Origin: Streptomyces flaveolus
GTDB lineage: Bacteria; Actinomycetota; Actinomycetes; Streptomycetales; Streptomycetaceae
Direction: 5' to 3'
Assembly (NCBI RefSeq): GCF_014648815.1
Contig: NZ_BMRV01000014.1
Span: 142,887-206,886, forward strand
Length of the DNA: 64,000 nt
How positions within the stretch are numbered: position 1 is the stretch's first letter; every line of letters begins with the position of its first letter. A model generated the notes under the pieces. That model had not been told where the DNA came from. It did not search any database and worked only from the letters and a program-made list of their open reading frames with translations. This document shows, in pieces, positions 45,980 to 54,052 of this stretch. A program made the position numbers and the translations under genes.

Positions 45980-47011
45980 TCAGCCCGGCAGCCGAAGCCC
46001 TCTGCACCCGTGCCGCCCCGCCGACCGCTCCGCGAAGGCGCGCAGGGCCGAGGTGAGGAACTCCCGTGTCGGGGCGGCGTAGACCGTCGCGTCGATGCTG
46101 AACACGGCCGGCACGGTGCTGCCCGGGCAGGTTGCCGTCGCCGTCGCGCTGTCGCGTGTCATGCCCGGCTGCGGCCAGTCCTCGTCGTCGCCGGCCTCCG
46201 GCCGCAGCCGTTGGGCGTACGGACCGAACGACGCGCTCAGGGAGTAGACGACCTCGTCGCGTCCCCCCGTCTCGCCCAGGAGGCACCGCTCCAGCGGGGC
46301 GCTGTCCGACCCTTCGGTCTCCTCGATCCAGTCGACCCAGTCGTCCGGCGCGGAATCCGGTATCCGGATGCCGGCGCAGGTGCCCGACGCGCTCAGGAGA
46401 GCGGTCTTCCCCTTCGAGAGGGAGAGCTCCGGTATGGCGCCGCCGAAAGTCGTCTCGCACGACTCCCGGCCGGCCGCCTCGCGGGCGACGGCGGTGGCCA
46501 GTCGCCCCACGGCGCGGCTCGAGTCGGCGTTCCCGTGAGATCCGTCGCCGGCGATGCTCACCACCAGGGACGCGTCCTTGTCCGTGCAGGGCAGGACGAC
46601 CCCCGTGTTCCGCAGGTCCGTGAAACCGCGCCAGCCGCCGCCCAGCGCCACGGGCAGGTTGTCCCGGGAGCCACCGCCCAGCATGCTCAGCATGTCGTCA
46701 CGCGTGCCCGAGGGATACGCGTCAGCGGGGATCAGCCCGACGGACACGGTCAGGTCCGCCACCCGGCACGAGCGGAAGCGGTCCTCGCCGTATCCGTACT
46801 CGCCGTCCCGGGAGAGGCCGGTCTCGGTGTCGAGGCCGGTGAAGACCGCCGACTCGTCGTATGGGATCAGGCCGCCGCAGTAGGTCGCGAGCTTGTCCTC
46901 GTAACGCCAGCCCCGGCCCGTGTCGCTCACCCGGTACCAGGTGTAGGCGGCGGTGAGCGCGAGTGCCAGGGGGAGGACGCAGAAGAGGCCGATCCTGCGG
47001 ACGGCCCTCAC
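45980..47011 (-). CDS. Membrane-anchored extracytoplasmic protein coupled to eccC
   Basis: 343-aa protein with one N-terminal transmembrane segment (IGLFCVLPLALALTAAYTWY) and a ~310-residue outside domain with several Cys (TYCGGL, FRSCRV, LPCTD, ESCETT, GTCAGI), probably in disulfides. No family is recognised. The GTG at 47011 overlaps the eccC stop as GTGA, so it is translated with eccC. It may be an additional, Streptomyces-type subunit of the translocon. Reading further upstream would enter eccC sequence in another frame, so this start is fixed. Confidence 0.75.
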   Translation of the reverse strand: MRAVRRIGLFCVLPLALALTAAYTWYRVSDTGRGWRYEDKLATYCGGLIPYDESAVFTGLDTETGLSRDGEYGYGEDRFRSCRVADLTVSVGLIPADAYPSGTRDDMLSMLGGGSRDNLPVALGGGWRGFTDLRNTGVVLPCTDKDASLVVSIAGDGSHGNADSSRAVGRLATAVAREAAGRESCETTFGGAIPELSLSKGKTALLSASGTCAGIRIPDSAPDDWVDWIEETEGSDSAPLERCLLGETGGRDEVVYSLSASFGPYAQRLRPEAGDDEDWPQPGMTRDSATATATCPGSTVPAVFSIDATVYAAPTREFLTSALRAFAERSAGRHGCRGLRLPG

Positions 47012-50000
47012 CGTCCGCTCCCGTCCTCCACCAGTCCCACCTGGACGAGCGGCTTCCCGCGCCGCCGCGACACGAACACGCCCCGGCCCGGCGGCATCTG
47101 GCGCGGACGCACTCCGCCGAGCAGGTCGCCCTCGGCCGGGTCGCCGCTGAGGACGACGCCCTGGGCGCCGAGTTCCTTGATGCGCTGCATGAAGGCCTCG
47201 TACCCGGCCCGGCCCGCGCCCGCCGTGGAGCGGGCGATGATGAAGCGCACGCCGACGTCCCGGGCGAAGGGCAGCATCTCGGTCAGGCCCGCCAGCGGGT
47301 TGCCGCTCGACGTGGCCACCAGGTCGTAGTCGTCGACGACGATGTAGATCGTCGGCCCGTTCCACCAACTGCGGTCACGCAGCTGCTCCGGGGTGACGTC
47401 GGCGGTCGGGGTACGGCGCTGCATCAGCTCGGCGAGCGCGTCCATGTGGTGCTGCATCTGGTTCGACATCGGCACGTACTCGGCCAGGTGCGAGGACGGG
47501 GTCACGCCCAGCAGGGAGCGCCGGTTGTCGACGACGAACAGCTTGCAGCTGTCCCCGTCGTAGCGCTCGGTGATGCGCTGGATGAGGAGCTTCAGCAGGT
47601 TGGACTTGCCGGACTCGCTCTCGCCGAACACGAGGAAGAACGGGTCCTGCTCGAAGTCCACGAACACCGGCTCGAGGTTGTCCTCGTCGAGCGCGAAGGA
47701 GACACCGTGCCGGGGGAACCGGTCGCCGGGCGGAAGCTGGCGCGCCGGGAACTCCCTCGGCAGCAACCGCACCGCGGGGGCACCGGGCTGCTGCCAGTGC
47801 CGGGAGACCTCGGTGCCGAGCGCCTGCGTCGCCTCCGCCAGGTCCGTGTCGGAGGACAGGCCGTCGATGCGCGGGACCGCCGCCATGAAGTGCTGCTTCT
47901 GCGGGGTCTGGCCCCGGCCTGGCACGCCCGTCGGTACGTTGGCCGCGACCTTGCGGTCGAACTCGGAGTCCATGGGGTCGCCGAGCCGCAGTTCCAGCCG
48001 GTTCATCAGCTGGTCCTTGAGGTTGCCGCGGACCTCCATGGACCGGGACGCCGTGAGGATCAGGTGGATGCCGTAACCGAGACCACGCGCCGCGATGTCC
48101 AGGACGTACGGCTCCAGGGCGTCGTAGTCCGTGCGGAAGTTCCCCCAGCCGTCGATGACCAGGAAGACGTCGCCCCACGGCTGGTCGGTCACGGAGATGT
48201 CGCCCCGCGCGCGGCGGCTGCGGAACTCCGCGATGGAGGAGATGCCGGCGGTGCGGAAGTACTCCTCGCGGCGGGTCATCACGCCGTACACCTCGGCCGC
48301 AGTGCGCCGCACCTGCTCGGGGTCGAGGCGCGAGGCCACACCGCCGACGTGCGGCAGGCCCGCCACGGCCGACAGGCCGCCGCCACCGAAGTCCAGGCCG
48401 TAGAACTGCACTTCGTGCGGGGTGTGGGTGAGACCGAAGGAGGCGATGATCGAGCGGAGCAGCGTCGACTTGCCGGACTGCGGGCCGCCGAGGATCTGCA
48501 TGTGGCCGGCCGCGCCGCCGAAGTCCACCCACAGCGGGTCACGGCGCTGCTCGTAGGGCTTGTCGACGAGACCGACGGGCACCACCAGCCGGCCCGCGCC
48601 CTCGTAACCGGGCTGGGTCAGGCCACGGCCCGGCACCTCCGCGAGACCCGGCAGCAGCGTGTCGAGCGACGGCGGGCTGTCCAGCGGCGGCAGCCACACC
48701 TGGTGGGCGGCCGGTCCCTGCGCCTCCAGGCGCCGCACGATGACGTCGAGGACCGTGTCGGCGAGGGCCTCGTCCGTCTCCTCCCGTGTCTCCTCGCGCT
48801 GCGCGGGAACCGCCAGGTACTGCACCGGGACCTGCGCGGCCGTGAACAGCACGGGCCTGCGGTCGACCGGGAGCGGGCCCCCGTAGGACGCCGTCTGCTG
48901 AGCGCTCGTGCGGTACACGCCCGAGACGTAGGCGGCCTTGAAGCGGACCATCTCGTCCGTACCGAACTTCAGGAAGCCGGAGCCGGGGACGTTCGGCAGT
49001 TCGTAGGCGTCGGGGACGCCGAGCGCGGCCCGCGACTCGGCCGCGGAGAAGGTGCGCAGACCGATCCGGTACGACAGATAGGTCTCCAGTCCGCGCAGGC
49101 GGCCCTCCTCCAGCCGCTGCGAGGCGAGCAGCAGGTGCACGCCCAGCGACCGGCCGATGCGGCCGATCTGCACGAACATCTCGATGAAGTCCGGCTTGGC
49201 CGTGAGCAGTTCGCTGAACTCGTCGATCACCAGGACGAGGGACGGGATCGGCTGCAGCGCGGCACCGGCGGCGCGGGCCTTCTCGTACGCGTGGATGTTG
49301 GCGTAGTTGCCCGCGTCGCGGAGCATCTCCTGACGGCGGTTGAGCTCGCCGCGGATCGAGTCGCCCATCCGGTCGACGAGGGTCAGGTCGTCCGCGAGGT
49401 TGGTGATGACGGCCGCGACGTGGGGCATCTGCGCCATGCCCGCGAAGGTGGCACCGCCCTTGAAGTCCGCCAGCACGAAGTTGAGGGTCTCGGAGGAGTG
49501 GGTGACGGCGAGGCCGAGGACCAGCGTGCGCAGCAGCTCGGACTTGCCGGAACCGGTCGCACCGACGCACAGGCCGTGCGGGCCCATGCCCTCCTGCGCC
49601 GCCTCCTTCAGGTCGAGCATCACGGGCCGGCCGTCCTCGCCGACGCCGATCGGCACCCGCAGCCGCTCCGACTGCGAGCGGGGCCGCCAGGTGCGCCGGG
49701 TGTCGACGGAGGCCGCGTCCCCGAGGTTGAGCAGGTCGGTGAACTCCAGGTTGGCGAGCAGCGGTTCGTCGTCGTCCCCGCCCGACGCCATGCGCAGCGG
49801 CGCGAGCTGGCGCGCCAGAGCCTCGGCGGCCTCGTACGACAGGCCGTCGGGCGTGCCCTCGTAGACCATGCCGTGGGCCGACTCCAGGCGCAGTTCCTTC
49901 GGGTGAACGACGATCGAGAGGTCACCGCGCCCGCTGGTGAGGCTTCCGGGCATGACCTCCAGCACCGTGACGCCCTGCATGCCCTCCGGGCTCGCCAGCA

Positions 50001-50982
50001 GCGACGTCGGCGGCAGCGAGACCCCGTCGAGCACGACGACCAGATGCGGCTGGTCGGGTACGGGCTGTCCGTCCGGGTGGAAGCGGGGACGCCCCTGGAG
50101 CCGGTCGGCGAGCAGGTCCTCCAGCTCCACCGGGTCGGTCGTGATCAGGCGGATGCTGCCCGCGCCGTCCGCGGCGCCCCGGGACTGCACGTGGGGCAGC
50201 CACTTGCTCCACTCCCACTCCCCGGTGGACTCCCGGCCGGTGGCGATGGCGATGACCAGGTCGTCGGGGGAGTGCAGCGAGGCGAGCGAGGCGGTGACGG
50301 CGCGGGCGGTGGCGCGCACGGTGCCCGGTTCGCCGCTGACCGTCACGTGGTAGAAGGCGCGCAGCGAGATCGCCATCGGCAGGTCGTCGAGGGTGCTGTG
50401 CGTGGCCAGGAAGCGCTGCATGGCGCCCGTGGTCAGCGGCTCCAACTGGTCGACCGGGGCCGTCTCCGGGGGGATCAGGGGAGTGGCCAGCGCCTGCGGG
50501 CCGAGCCCCACCCGTACCTGACCGAAGTCCTCGTCACCGGCGCGTCGCTCCCACACCCGGCTCCCCTCGGCGACCAGTGCCCACAGTTGCTCCGGTGAAG
50601 GATGCAGGTAGTACTGGGCGTCGCGCTGGACCCGCGCGGTCGTCTGGGCGGACTGCCGGGCCTGGGACAGATAACGCAGGTAGTCCCGGCGCATGTCGGC
50701 CATCTGCCCCTGGTTGCCCCGGCGGTAGCGGACCAGCATCGCGATGCCCATCGCGATCGTCGAGGCCACCATCACCATGCCCATGATCTTCATGAAGGGC
50801 TGGGCCTGCGGGTTGAAGAAGAAGACCACGGACCCGCCCATGCCGAGCATGGGAAGGAGCTGCATCAGGGCGCCTTCCTGCTGCCCCCGCGGGAGTTCGG
50901 GCGGTGGCTGCAGCACGACTTCCTGCGTGGGCACGTCCTTCGGCAGTGCCCGTGGTGGGCGCTTGACGACGATGTGGCTCAC
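47008..50982 (-). CDS. eccC: Type VII secretion ATPase EccC (FtsK/SpoIIIE family)
   Basis: Motor and substrate receptor of the ESX system, 1324 aa. Two membrane segments lie near residues 45-90. Three FtsK-type ATPase domains follow, with Walker A motifs GATGSGKSE near residue 475, GGPQSGKST near 832 and GESESGKSN near 1120. Walker B is canonical only in the first (VIDEFSELL); the second reads VIDGWGNF and the third VVDDYDLV, both lacking the usual Glu. This matches known EccC proteins in which the first domain is the active motor and the last binds substrate signals. GTG at 50982 is the start; an upstream extension is not supported. One continuous chain, not split into EccCa/EccCb. Confidence 0.95.
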   Translation of the reverse strand: MSHIVVKRPPRALPKDVPTQEVVLQPPPELPRGQQEGALMQLLPMLGMGGSVVFFFNPQAQPFMKIMGMVMVASTIAMGIAMLVRYRRGNQGQMADMRRDYLRYLSQARQSAQTTARVQRDAQYYLHPSPEQLWALVAEGSRVWERRAGDEDFGQVRVGLGPQALATPLIPPETAPVDQLEPLTTGAMQRFLATHSTLDDLPMAISLRAFYHVTVSGEPGTVRATARAVTASLASLHSPDDLVIAIATGRESTGEWEWSKWLPHVQSRGAADGAGSIRLITTDPVELEDLLADRLQGRPRFHPDGQPVPDQPHLVVVLDGVSLPPTSLLASPEGMQGVTVLEVMPGSLTSGRGDLSIVVHPKELRLESAHGMVYEGTPDGLSYEAAEALARQLAPLRMASGGDDDEPLLANLEFTDLLNLGDAASVDTRRTWRPRSQSERLRVPIGVGEDGRPVMLDLKEAAQEGMGPHGLCVGATGSGKSELLRTLVLGLAVTHSSETLNFVLADFKGGATFAGMAQMPHVAAVITNLADDLTLVDRMGDSIRGELNRRQEMLRDAGNYANIHAYEKARAAGAALQPIPSLVLVIDEFSELLTAKPDFIEMFVQIGRIGRSLGVHLLLASQRLEEGRLRGLETYLSYRIGLRTFSAAESRAALGVPDAYELPNVPGSGFLKFGTDEMVRFKAAYVSGVYRTSAQQTASYGGPLPVDRRPVLFTAAQVPVQYLAVPAQREETREETDEALADTVLDVIVRRLEAQGPAAHQVWLPPLDSPPSLDTLLPGLAEVPGRGLTQPGYEGAGRLVVPVGLVDKPYEQRRDPLWVDFGGAAGHMQILGGPQSGKSTLLRSIIASFGLTHTPHEVQFYGLDFGGGGLSAVAGLPHVGGVASRLDPEQVRRTAAEVYGVMTRREEYFRTAGISSIAEFRSRRARGDISVTDQPWGDVFLVIDGWGNFRTDYDALEPYVLDIAARGLGYGIHLILTASRSMEVRGNLKDQLMNRLELRLGDPMDSEFDRKVAANVPTGVPGRGQTPQKQHFMAAVPRIDGLSSDTDLAEATQALGTEVSRHWQQPGAPAVRLLPREFPARQLPPGDRFPRHGVSFALDEDNLEPVFVDFEQDPFFLVFGESESGKSNLLKLLIQRITERYDGDSCKLFVVDNRRSLLGVTPSSHLAEYVPMSNQMQHHMDALAELMQRRTPTADVTPEQLRDRSWWNGPTIYIVVDDYDLVATSSGNPLAGLTEMLPFARDVGVRFIIARSTAGAGRAGYEAFMQRIKELGAQGVVLSGDPAEGDLLGGVRPRQMPPGRGVFVSRRRGKPLVQVGLVEDGSGR

Positions 50983-51235
50983 TTCGCACCAATTCCCTTG
51001 CCCGGCTGATCCGTTCCGCCCGCCGCCCCGTGTCCGGCGCACGTCGATCGCGAAGGGCGATCCTACTGACTCCCGCTGACAACGGCGGACGATAGGGTGC
51101 GCGTGAGACGTGTGAACAGTTGCGAATCGGCCGGGGATCGCGAGCGGCGCGCAGCGGCCGGACACGATGGCTACCGGTGGGCGAGGCGCAACGCTACCGC
51201 GCCCAGCCCGTATTACCGACGAGGGGGAACAGCAG

Positions 51236-52753
51236 GTGAGCATGACGGCCTCCGCGCCGGCCGGCGCGGCCGGCGGACCGGGCAGCACAGTCCCAGCGGG
51301 GTCAGGTACGGGGCTCGGCTTCTGCCGGGTCACCATCGTGGCTCCCGACAGCCGCATCGACGTGGCACTGCCCGACGACGTACCGGTCGCCGACCTCTAC
51401 CCGGAGATCCTCAGGTTCTCCCAGCAGAGCCCCGCCGAGGGCGCCCCGGTCGGCTACCACCTCGTACGCCGTGACGGCACCGTCCTCGACAGCGCCCGGT
51501 CGTTCGCGGCCCAGCGCATCCTGGACGGGGAACTGCTCACGCTGCGGCCCTTCGCCGAATCGCTGCCCCCCGCCGTCATCGACGACGTCTCGGAGGCCGT
51601 CGCCTCGGCCGTCACCCGCGACCGCACCCTCTGGGACGGCGAGCTCACCCGCACCGCCGGCCTGATCGGCGCGGGCGTCCTCCCGGTGCTGCTCGCCTTC
51701 GTGGCCTGGAGTTCGCAGGTCCGCCACGACATGCACAGCCTCCAGGGCATCATCGCCGCGGTCACCGGTGTCCTGCTGACCACCTTCGCGTGTGTCCGGG
51801 CCCGGGTGTACGACGACCGCGGCTCCGCGGTCGCCCTCGGACTGGGCGCTCTCCCCAACATCGCCGTGGCCGGCTCGGGACTGCTGCCGCTCGCCGACGG
51901 CCAGGGCATCGGACGGCTCCAGTTCCTCCTCGCCTGCGCGGCGGTCCTGGTCGCCTCCGTCGTGCTGACCCTCGTGTCACCGGGCGGCGACAGCCCCTTC
52001 GTGGCGTTCGTCTTCTCCGCCGCGATCGGTCTGCTCACGACCTTCATCGCCATGCTGACGCATCTGAAGCCCATGGAGACGGCCGCGATCTGCGCGCCCC
52101 TGTCGGTGTGCGCCCTGGCGTTCCTGCCCGGCCTGTCCATGCGCTTCGCCCGACTGCCCATCGGCTTCGAGCTGCCCAACGGCTCGCGCGGTTCCTACAC
52201 GACGGACGAGACGGTCTCCCCGGAACCCGTCGACGCCGAACGCGTCGCCGCGCAGGCCCGCCGCGGTCACGAACTGCTCGCGGGACTGGTCGGGGGCTGC
52301 GCGCTCCTCGCGGTCGGCGCGGCGATCGTCCTCAGCTTCTCCGTCAACGTGTGGGCCCAGCTCCTCGCCCTGGCCACGGGGATCGCGATGCTGATGCGCG
52401 CCCACCTGTTCCGCTACACCACGCAGGTCGCCGCCACGCTGGCCGCCGGACTCGGCTCGCTCGTCTTCCTGGGGCTCGGCCTCGCGATGAATCCGCCCGC
52501 CGAGTACTGGCGTGACGCGCTCCAGGGCGACACGGCCGCCCTCGACATCCGCAGCGTATGGCTCGCGGCGGCCGTCGCCGCGGCCGTCGTTCTGGTCACG
52601 GCCATCGGTCTGATCACCTCCCGGCGCGGTGTCACCCCCTTCTGGGGCCGCTTCACGGAGATCGCGGAAGCCTTCGTTCTCCTGACCCTGATCCCCCTCG
52701 CGCTGGCGGTGTTCGACGTCTACGCCTCGGCGCGGTCGATGACGAGCGACTGA
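51236..52753 (+). CDS. eccD: Type VII secretion integral membrane protein EccD
   Basis: Main channel-type subunit of the ESX membrane complex, 505 aa. A ubiquitin-like N-terminal domain (~residues 25-110, CRVTIVAPDSRIDVALPDDVPVADLYPEIL region) is followed by about 11 transmembrane helices to the C-terminus. GTG at 51236 has GAGGGGG upstream; an ATG at 51242 is a possible alternative. Divergent from eccC across a 253-bp spacer. Followed by a hairpin and convergent bldB. Confidence 0.93.
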   Translation: MSMTASAPAGAAGGPGSTVPAGSGTGLGFCRVTIVAPDSRIDVALPDDVPVADLYPEILRFSQQSPAEGAPVGYHLVRRDGTVLDSARSFAAQRILDGELLTLRPFAESLPPAVIDDVSEAVASAVTRDRTLWDGELTRTAGLIGAGVLPVLLAFVAWSSQVRHDMHSLQGIIAAVTGVLLTTFACVRARVYDDRGSAVALGLGALPNIAVAGSGLLPLADGQGIGRLQFLLACAAVLVASVVLTLVSPGGDSPFVAFVFSAAIGLLTTFIAMLTHLKPMETAAICAPLSVCALAFLPGLSMRFARLPIGFELPNGSRGSYTTDETVSPEPVDAERVAAQARRGHELLAGLVGGCALLAVGAAIVLSFSVNVWAQLLALATGIAMLMRAHLFRYTTQVAATLAAGLGSLVFLGLGLAMNPPAEYWRDALQGDTAALDIRSVWLAAAVAAAVVLVTAIGLITSRRGVTPFWGRFTEIAEAFVLLTLIPLALAVFDVYASARSMTSD

Positions 52754-52816
52754 CCGCCGGTTCCCGGCGCAGGGTCCGGGAAGACGGGTGTCCGGGAAGG
52801 CGGAGTGCCCGGAGAA

Positions 52817-52842
52817 GCGGGGCGCACACCGTGCCGCCCCGC
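52817..52842. terminator. Hairpin between convergent eccD and bldB
   Basis: 8-bp perfect stem GCGGGGCG/CGCCCCGC (52817-52824 with 52835-52842), 10-nt loop, directly before the bldB stop. Confidence 0.5.
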
Positions 52843-52847
52843 CCGCC

Positions 52848-53135
52848 TTACCCGGCGCCGTTCCCCGGTGCCGGCTCCAGGTCGAATTCCCCGTCCCGTG
52901 CGCCGAGGACGAAAGCCCGCCACTCCGCCTCCGTGTACCGCAGCACGGTGTCCGGGTCGAGCGACGACCGCATGGCCACGGCGCCGGCGGGAAGGTAGGC
53001 GATCTCGACCCTCTCCTCGTGCTCCTCGGTGCCGGGCGCGCTGTGCCATTCGACGCCGGAGATGTCGAGGGAGTACAGCTCGTCCCTCTCCCGCTCCTTG
53101 CGCGCCTTGATTTCCGTGTCCTCGGCGTCGGCCAT
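52848..53135 (-). CDS. bldB: BldB, small developmental regulator (DUF397-type)
   Basis: 95-aa cytosolic protein that matches my memory of Streptomyces BldB, which is needed for aerial hyphae formation and antibiotic production in S. coelicolor. The C-terminal half has the DUF397 pattern (AVAMRSSLDPDTVLRYTEAEWRAFVLGARDGEFD). The first part is charged (IKARKERERDELYSLD). BldB is thought to be a dimer; its biochemical role is not settled. Most DUF397 proteins are encoded next to a helix-turn-helix Xre-type partner, but none is seen here. ATG at 53135. It sits against the ESX locus, and both affect sporulation. Confidence 0.85.
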   Translation of the reverse strand: MADAEDTEIKARKERERDELYSLDISGVEWHSAPGTEEHEERVEIAYLPAGAVAMRSSLDPDTVLRYTEAEWRAFVLGARDGEFDLEPAPGNGAG

Positions 53136-53284
53136 CGGGGCTCGGTCCTTCCTGCGGTGCCAACGGATGCGCGGCTACCCTACTTCCGGGGGTTCTCCCA
53201 GCTCAGCGGTTTGCCGATGTCCGTACCGGCAAGAGTGACGACCCGGCCGCCGAGCCCGCGGACAACGGCGTCCGCCCAGGCTGG

Positions 53285-53290
53285 TACGCT
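53285..53290 (+). promoter_or_regulatory. Candidate -10 of the rpsO promoter
   Basis: TACGCT preceded by TGG (extended -10-like) lies about 150 nt upstream of rpsO. A GACAAC at 53261-53266 could be a poor -35. Weak evidence. Confidence 0.3.
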
Positions 53291-53438
53291 GTGTGACGGC
53301 CGTTTGTGTACGCGCCCCCGGAGCCCAGGGCCCTGGAGGCCGCGCCCAGCGGATCCCCGCCTTCCGAGTCACGGAAGATCCCCCGAGATGCAGACCGGGG
53401 GCACTCGAAGGCCAGTCACAGATCAAAGAGGAGTACGC

Positions 53439-53726
53439 GTGTCGCTCGACGCCGCCGTCAAGAAGCAGATCATCTCCGAGTTCGGTACCAAGGAGGGCGA
53501 CACCGGCTCCCCCGAGGTCCAGGTCGCTCTGCTGTCCCGTCGGATCTCCGACCTGACCGAGCACCTCAAGACCCACAAGCACGACCACCACTCCCGCCGT
53601 GGCCTGCTGATCCTGGTCGGTCAGCGCCGCCGGCTGCTGCAGTACCTCGCCAAGAAGGACATCCAGCGCTTCCGTGCGCTGGTCGAGCGCCTCGGCATCC
53701 GCCGCGGTGCGGCGGGCGCCAAGTAA
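53439..53726 (+). CDS. rpsO: 30S ribosomal protein S15
   Basis: Primary 16S rRNA-binding protein of the 30S platform, 95 aa, normal length. Contains the conserved TGSPEVQVALLSRRISDLTEHL and HDHHSRRGLLILVGQRRRLLQYL. GTG at 53439 has GAGGAG about seven bases upstream; upstream in-frame sequence is not S15. Linked to pnp as in most bacteria, with a hairpin terminator and an RNA-processing hairpin between them. Confidence 0.97.
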   Translation: MSLDAAVKKQIISEFGTKEGDTGSPEVQVALLSRRISDLTEHLKTHKHDHHSRRGLLILVGQRRRLLQYLAKKDIQRFRALVERLGIRRGAAGAK

Positions 53727-53734
53727 GACGCCGT

Positions 53735-53771
53735 GGAGGGAGCGGTTCCCATCGTTCGGGGGCCGCTCCCT
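53735..53771 (+). terminator. Hairpin after rpsO
   Basis: AGGGAGCGG (53736-53744) pairs with CCGCTCCCT (53762-53770), extendable by a G-T pair, with a 17-nt loop and a short T run (CCCTTTG). Starts 9 nt after the rpsO stop. Confidence 0.65.
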
Positions 53772-53787
53772 TTGCTGTACGTGCGAG

Positions 53788-53817
53788 GTGTCACCGCCGC
53801 TTTGTAGTGTGGTAGCA
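53788..53817 (+). promoter_or_regulatory. Candidate promoter for pnp between rpsO and the leader hairpin
   Basis: TGTCAC (53788-53793), 18-bp spacer, TAGCAC (53812-53817). A separate pnp promoter in this spacer is known in S. coelicolor from memory; the exact match is not verified. Confidence 0.4.
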
Positions 53818-53891
53818 CAACGCAGGACGTACGACTCGGCGTGGTGGGCACCCGCACAGGCGGAGCACACCACGCGCACCGAACGAAACGA

Positions 53892-53996
53892 GGAGAAGCG
53901 CGCCTCGCCGCCGCCGGTCCTCGGTAGTGGCCCCCGGGGAAAGAGACCCGAGGGCTTCGATCGAAGACCGGCCCGCACAGGACGGAGCGCTTCTCC
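53892..53996 (+). promoter_or_regulatory. Long stem-loop in the pnp leader, probable RNase III processing structure
   Basis: Nested pairings: GGAGAAGCGC (53892-53901) with GCGCTTCTCC (53987-53996), GCCGGTC (53913-53919) with GACCGGC (53966-53972), and CTCGG (53920-53924) with CCGAG (53948-53952). It stands 56 nt before the pnp GTG. In S. coelicolor the rpsO-pnp intergenic hairpin is cleaved by RNase III, and this looks like the same element. Confidence 0.7.
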
Positions 53997-54052
53997 GCCA
54001 CCGTCCCCCCGCCACACGGGCGAGGAGGGACGAAGACGAGGAGAAAACACTA

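Noticed and set aside
52788..53438. N-terminal extension of rpsO
   Set aside because: S15 starts at the GTG at 53439 with GAGGAG; the extension runs antisense to bldB.
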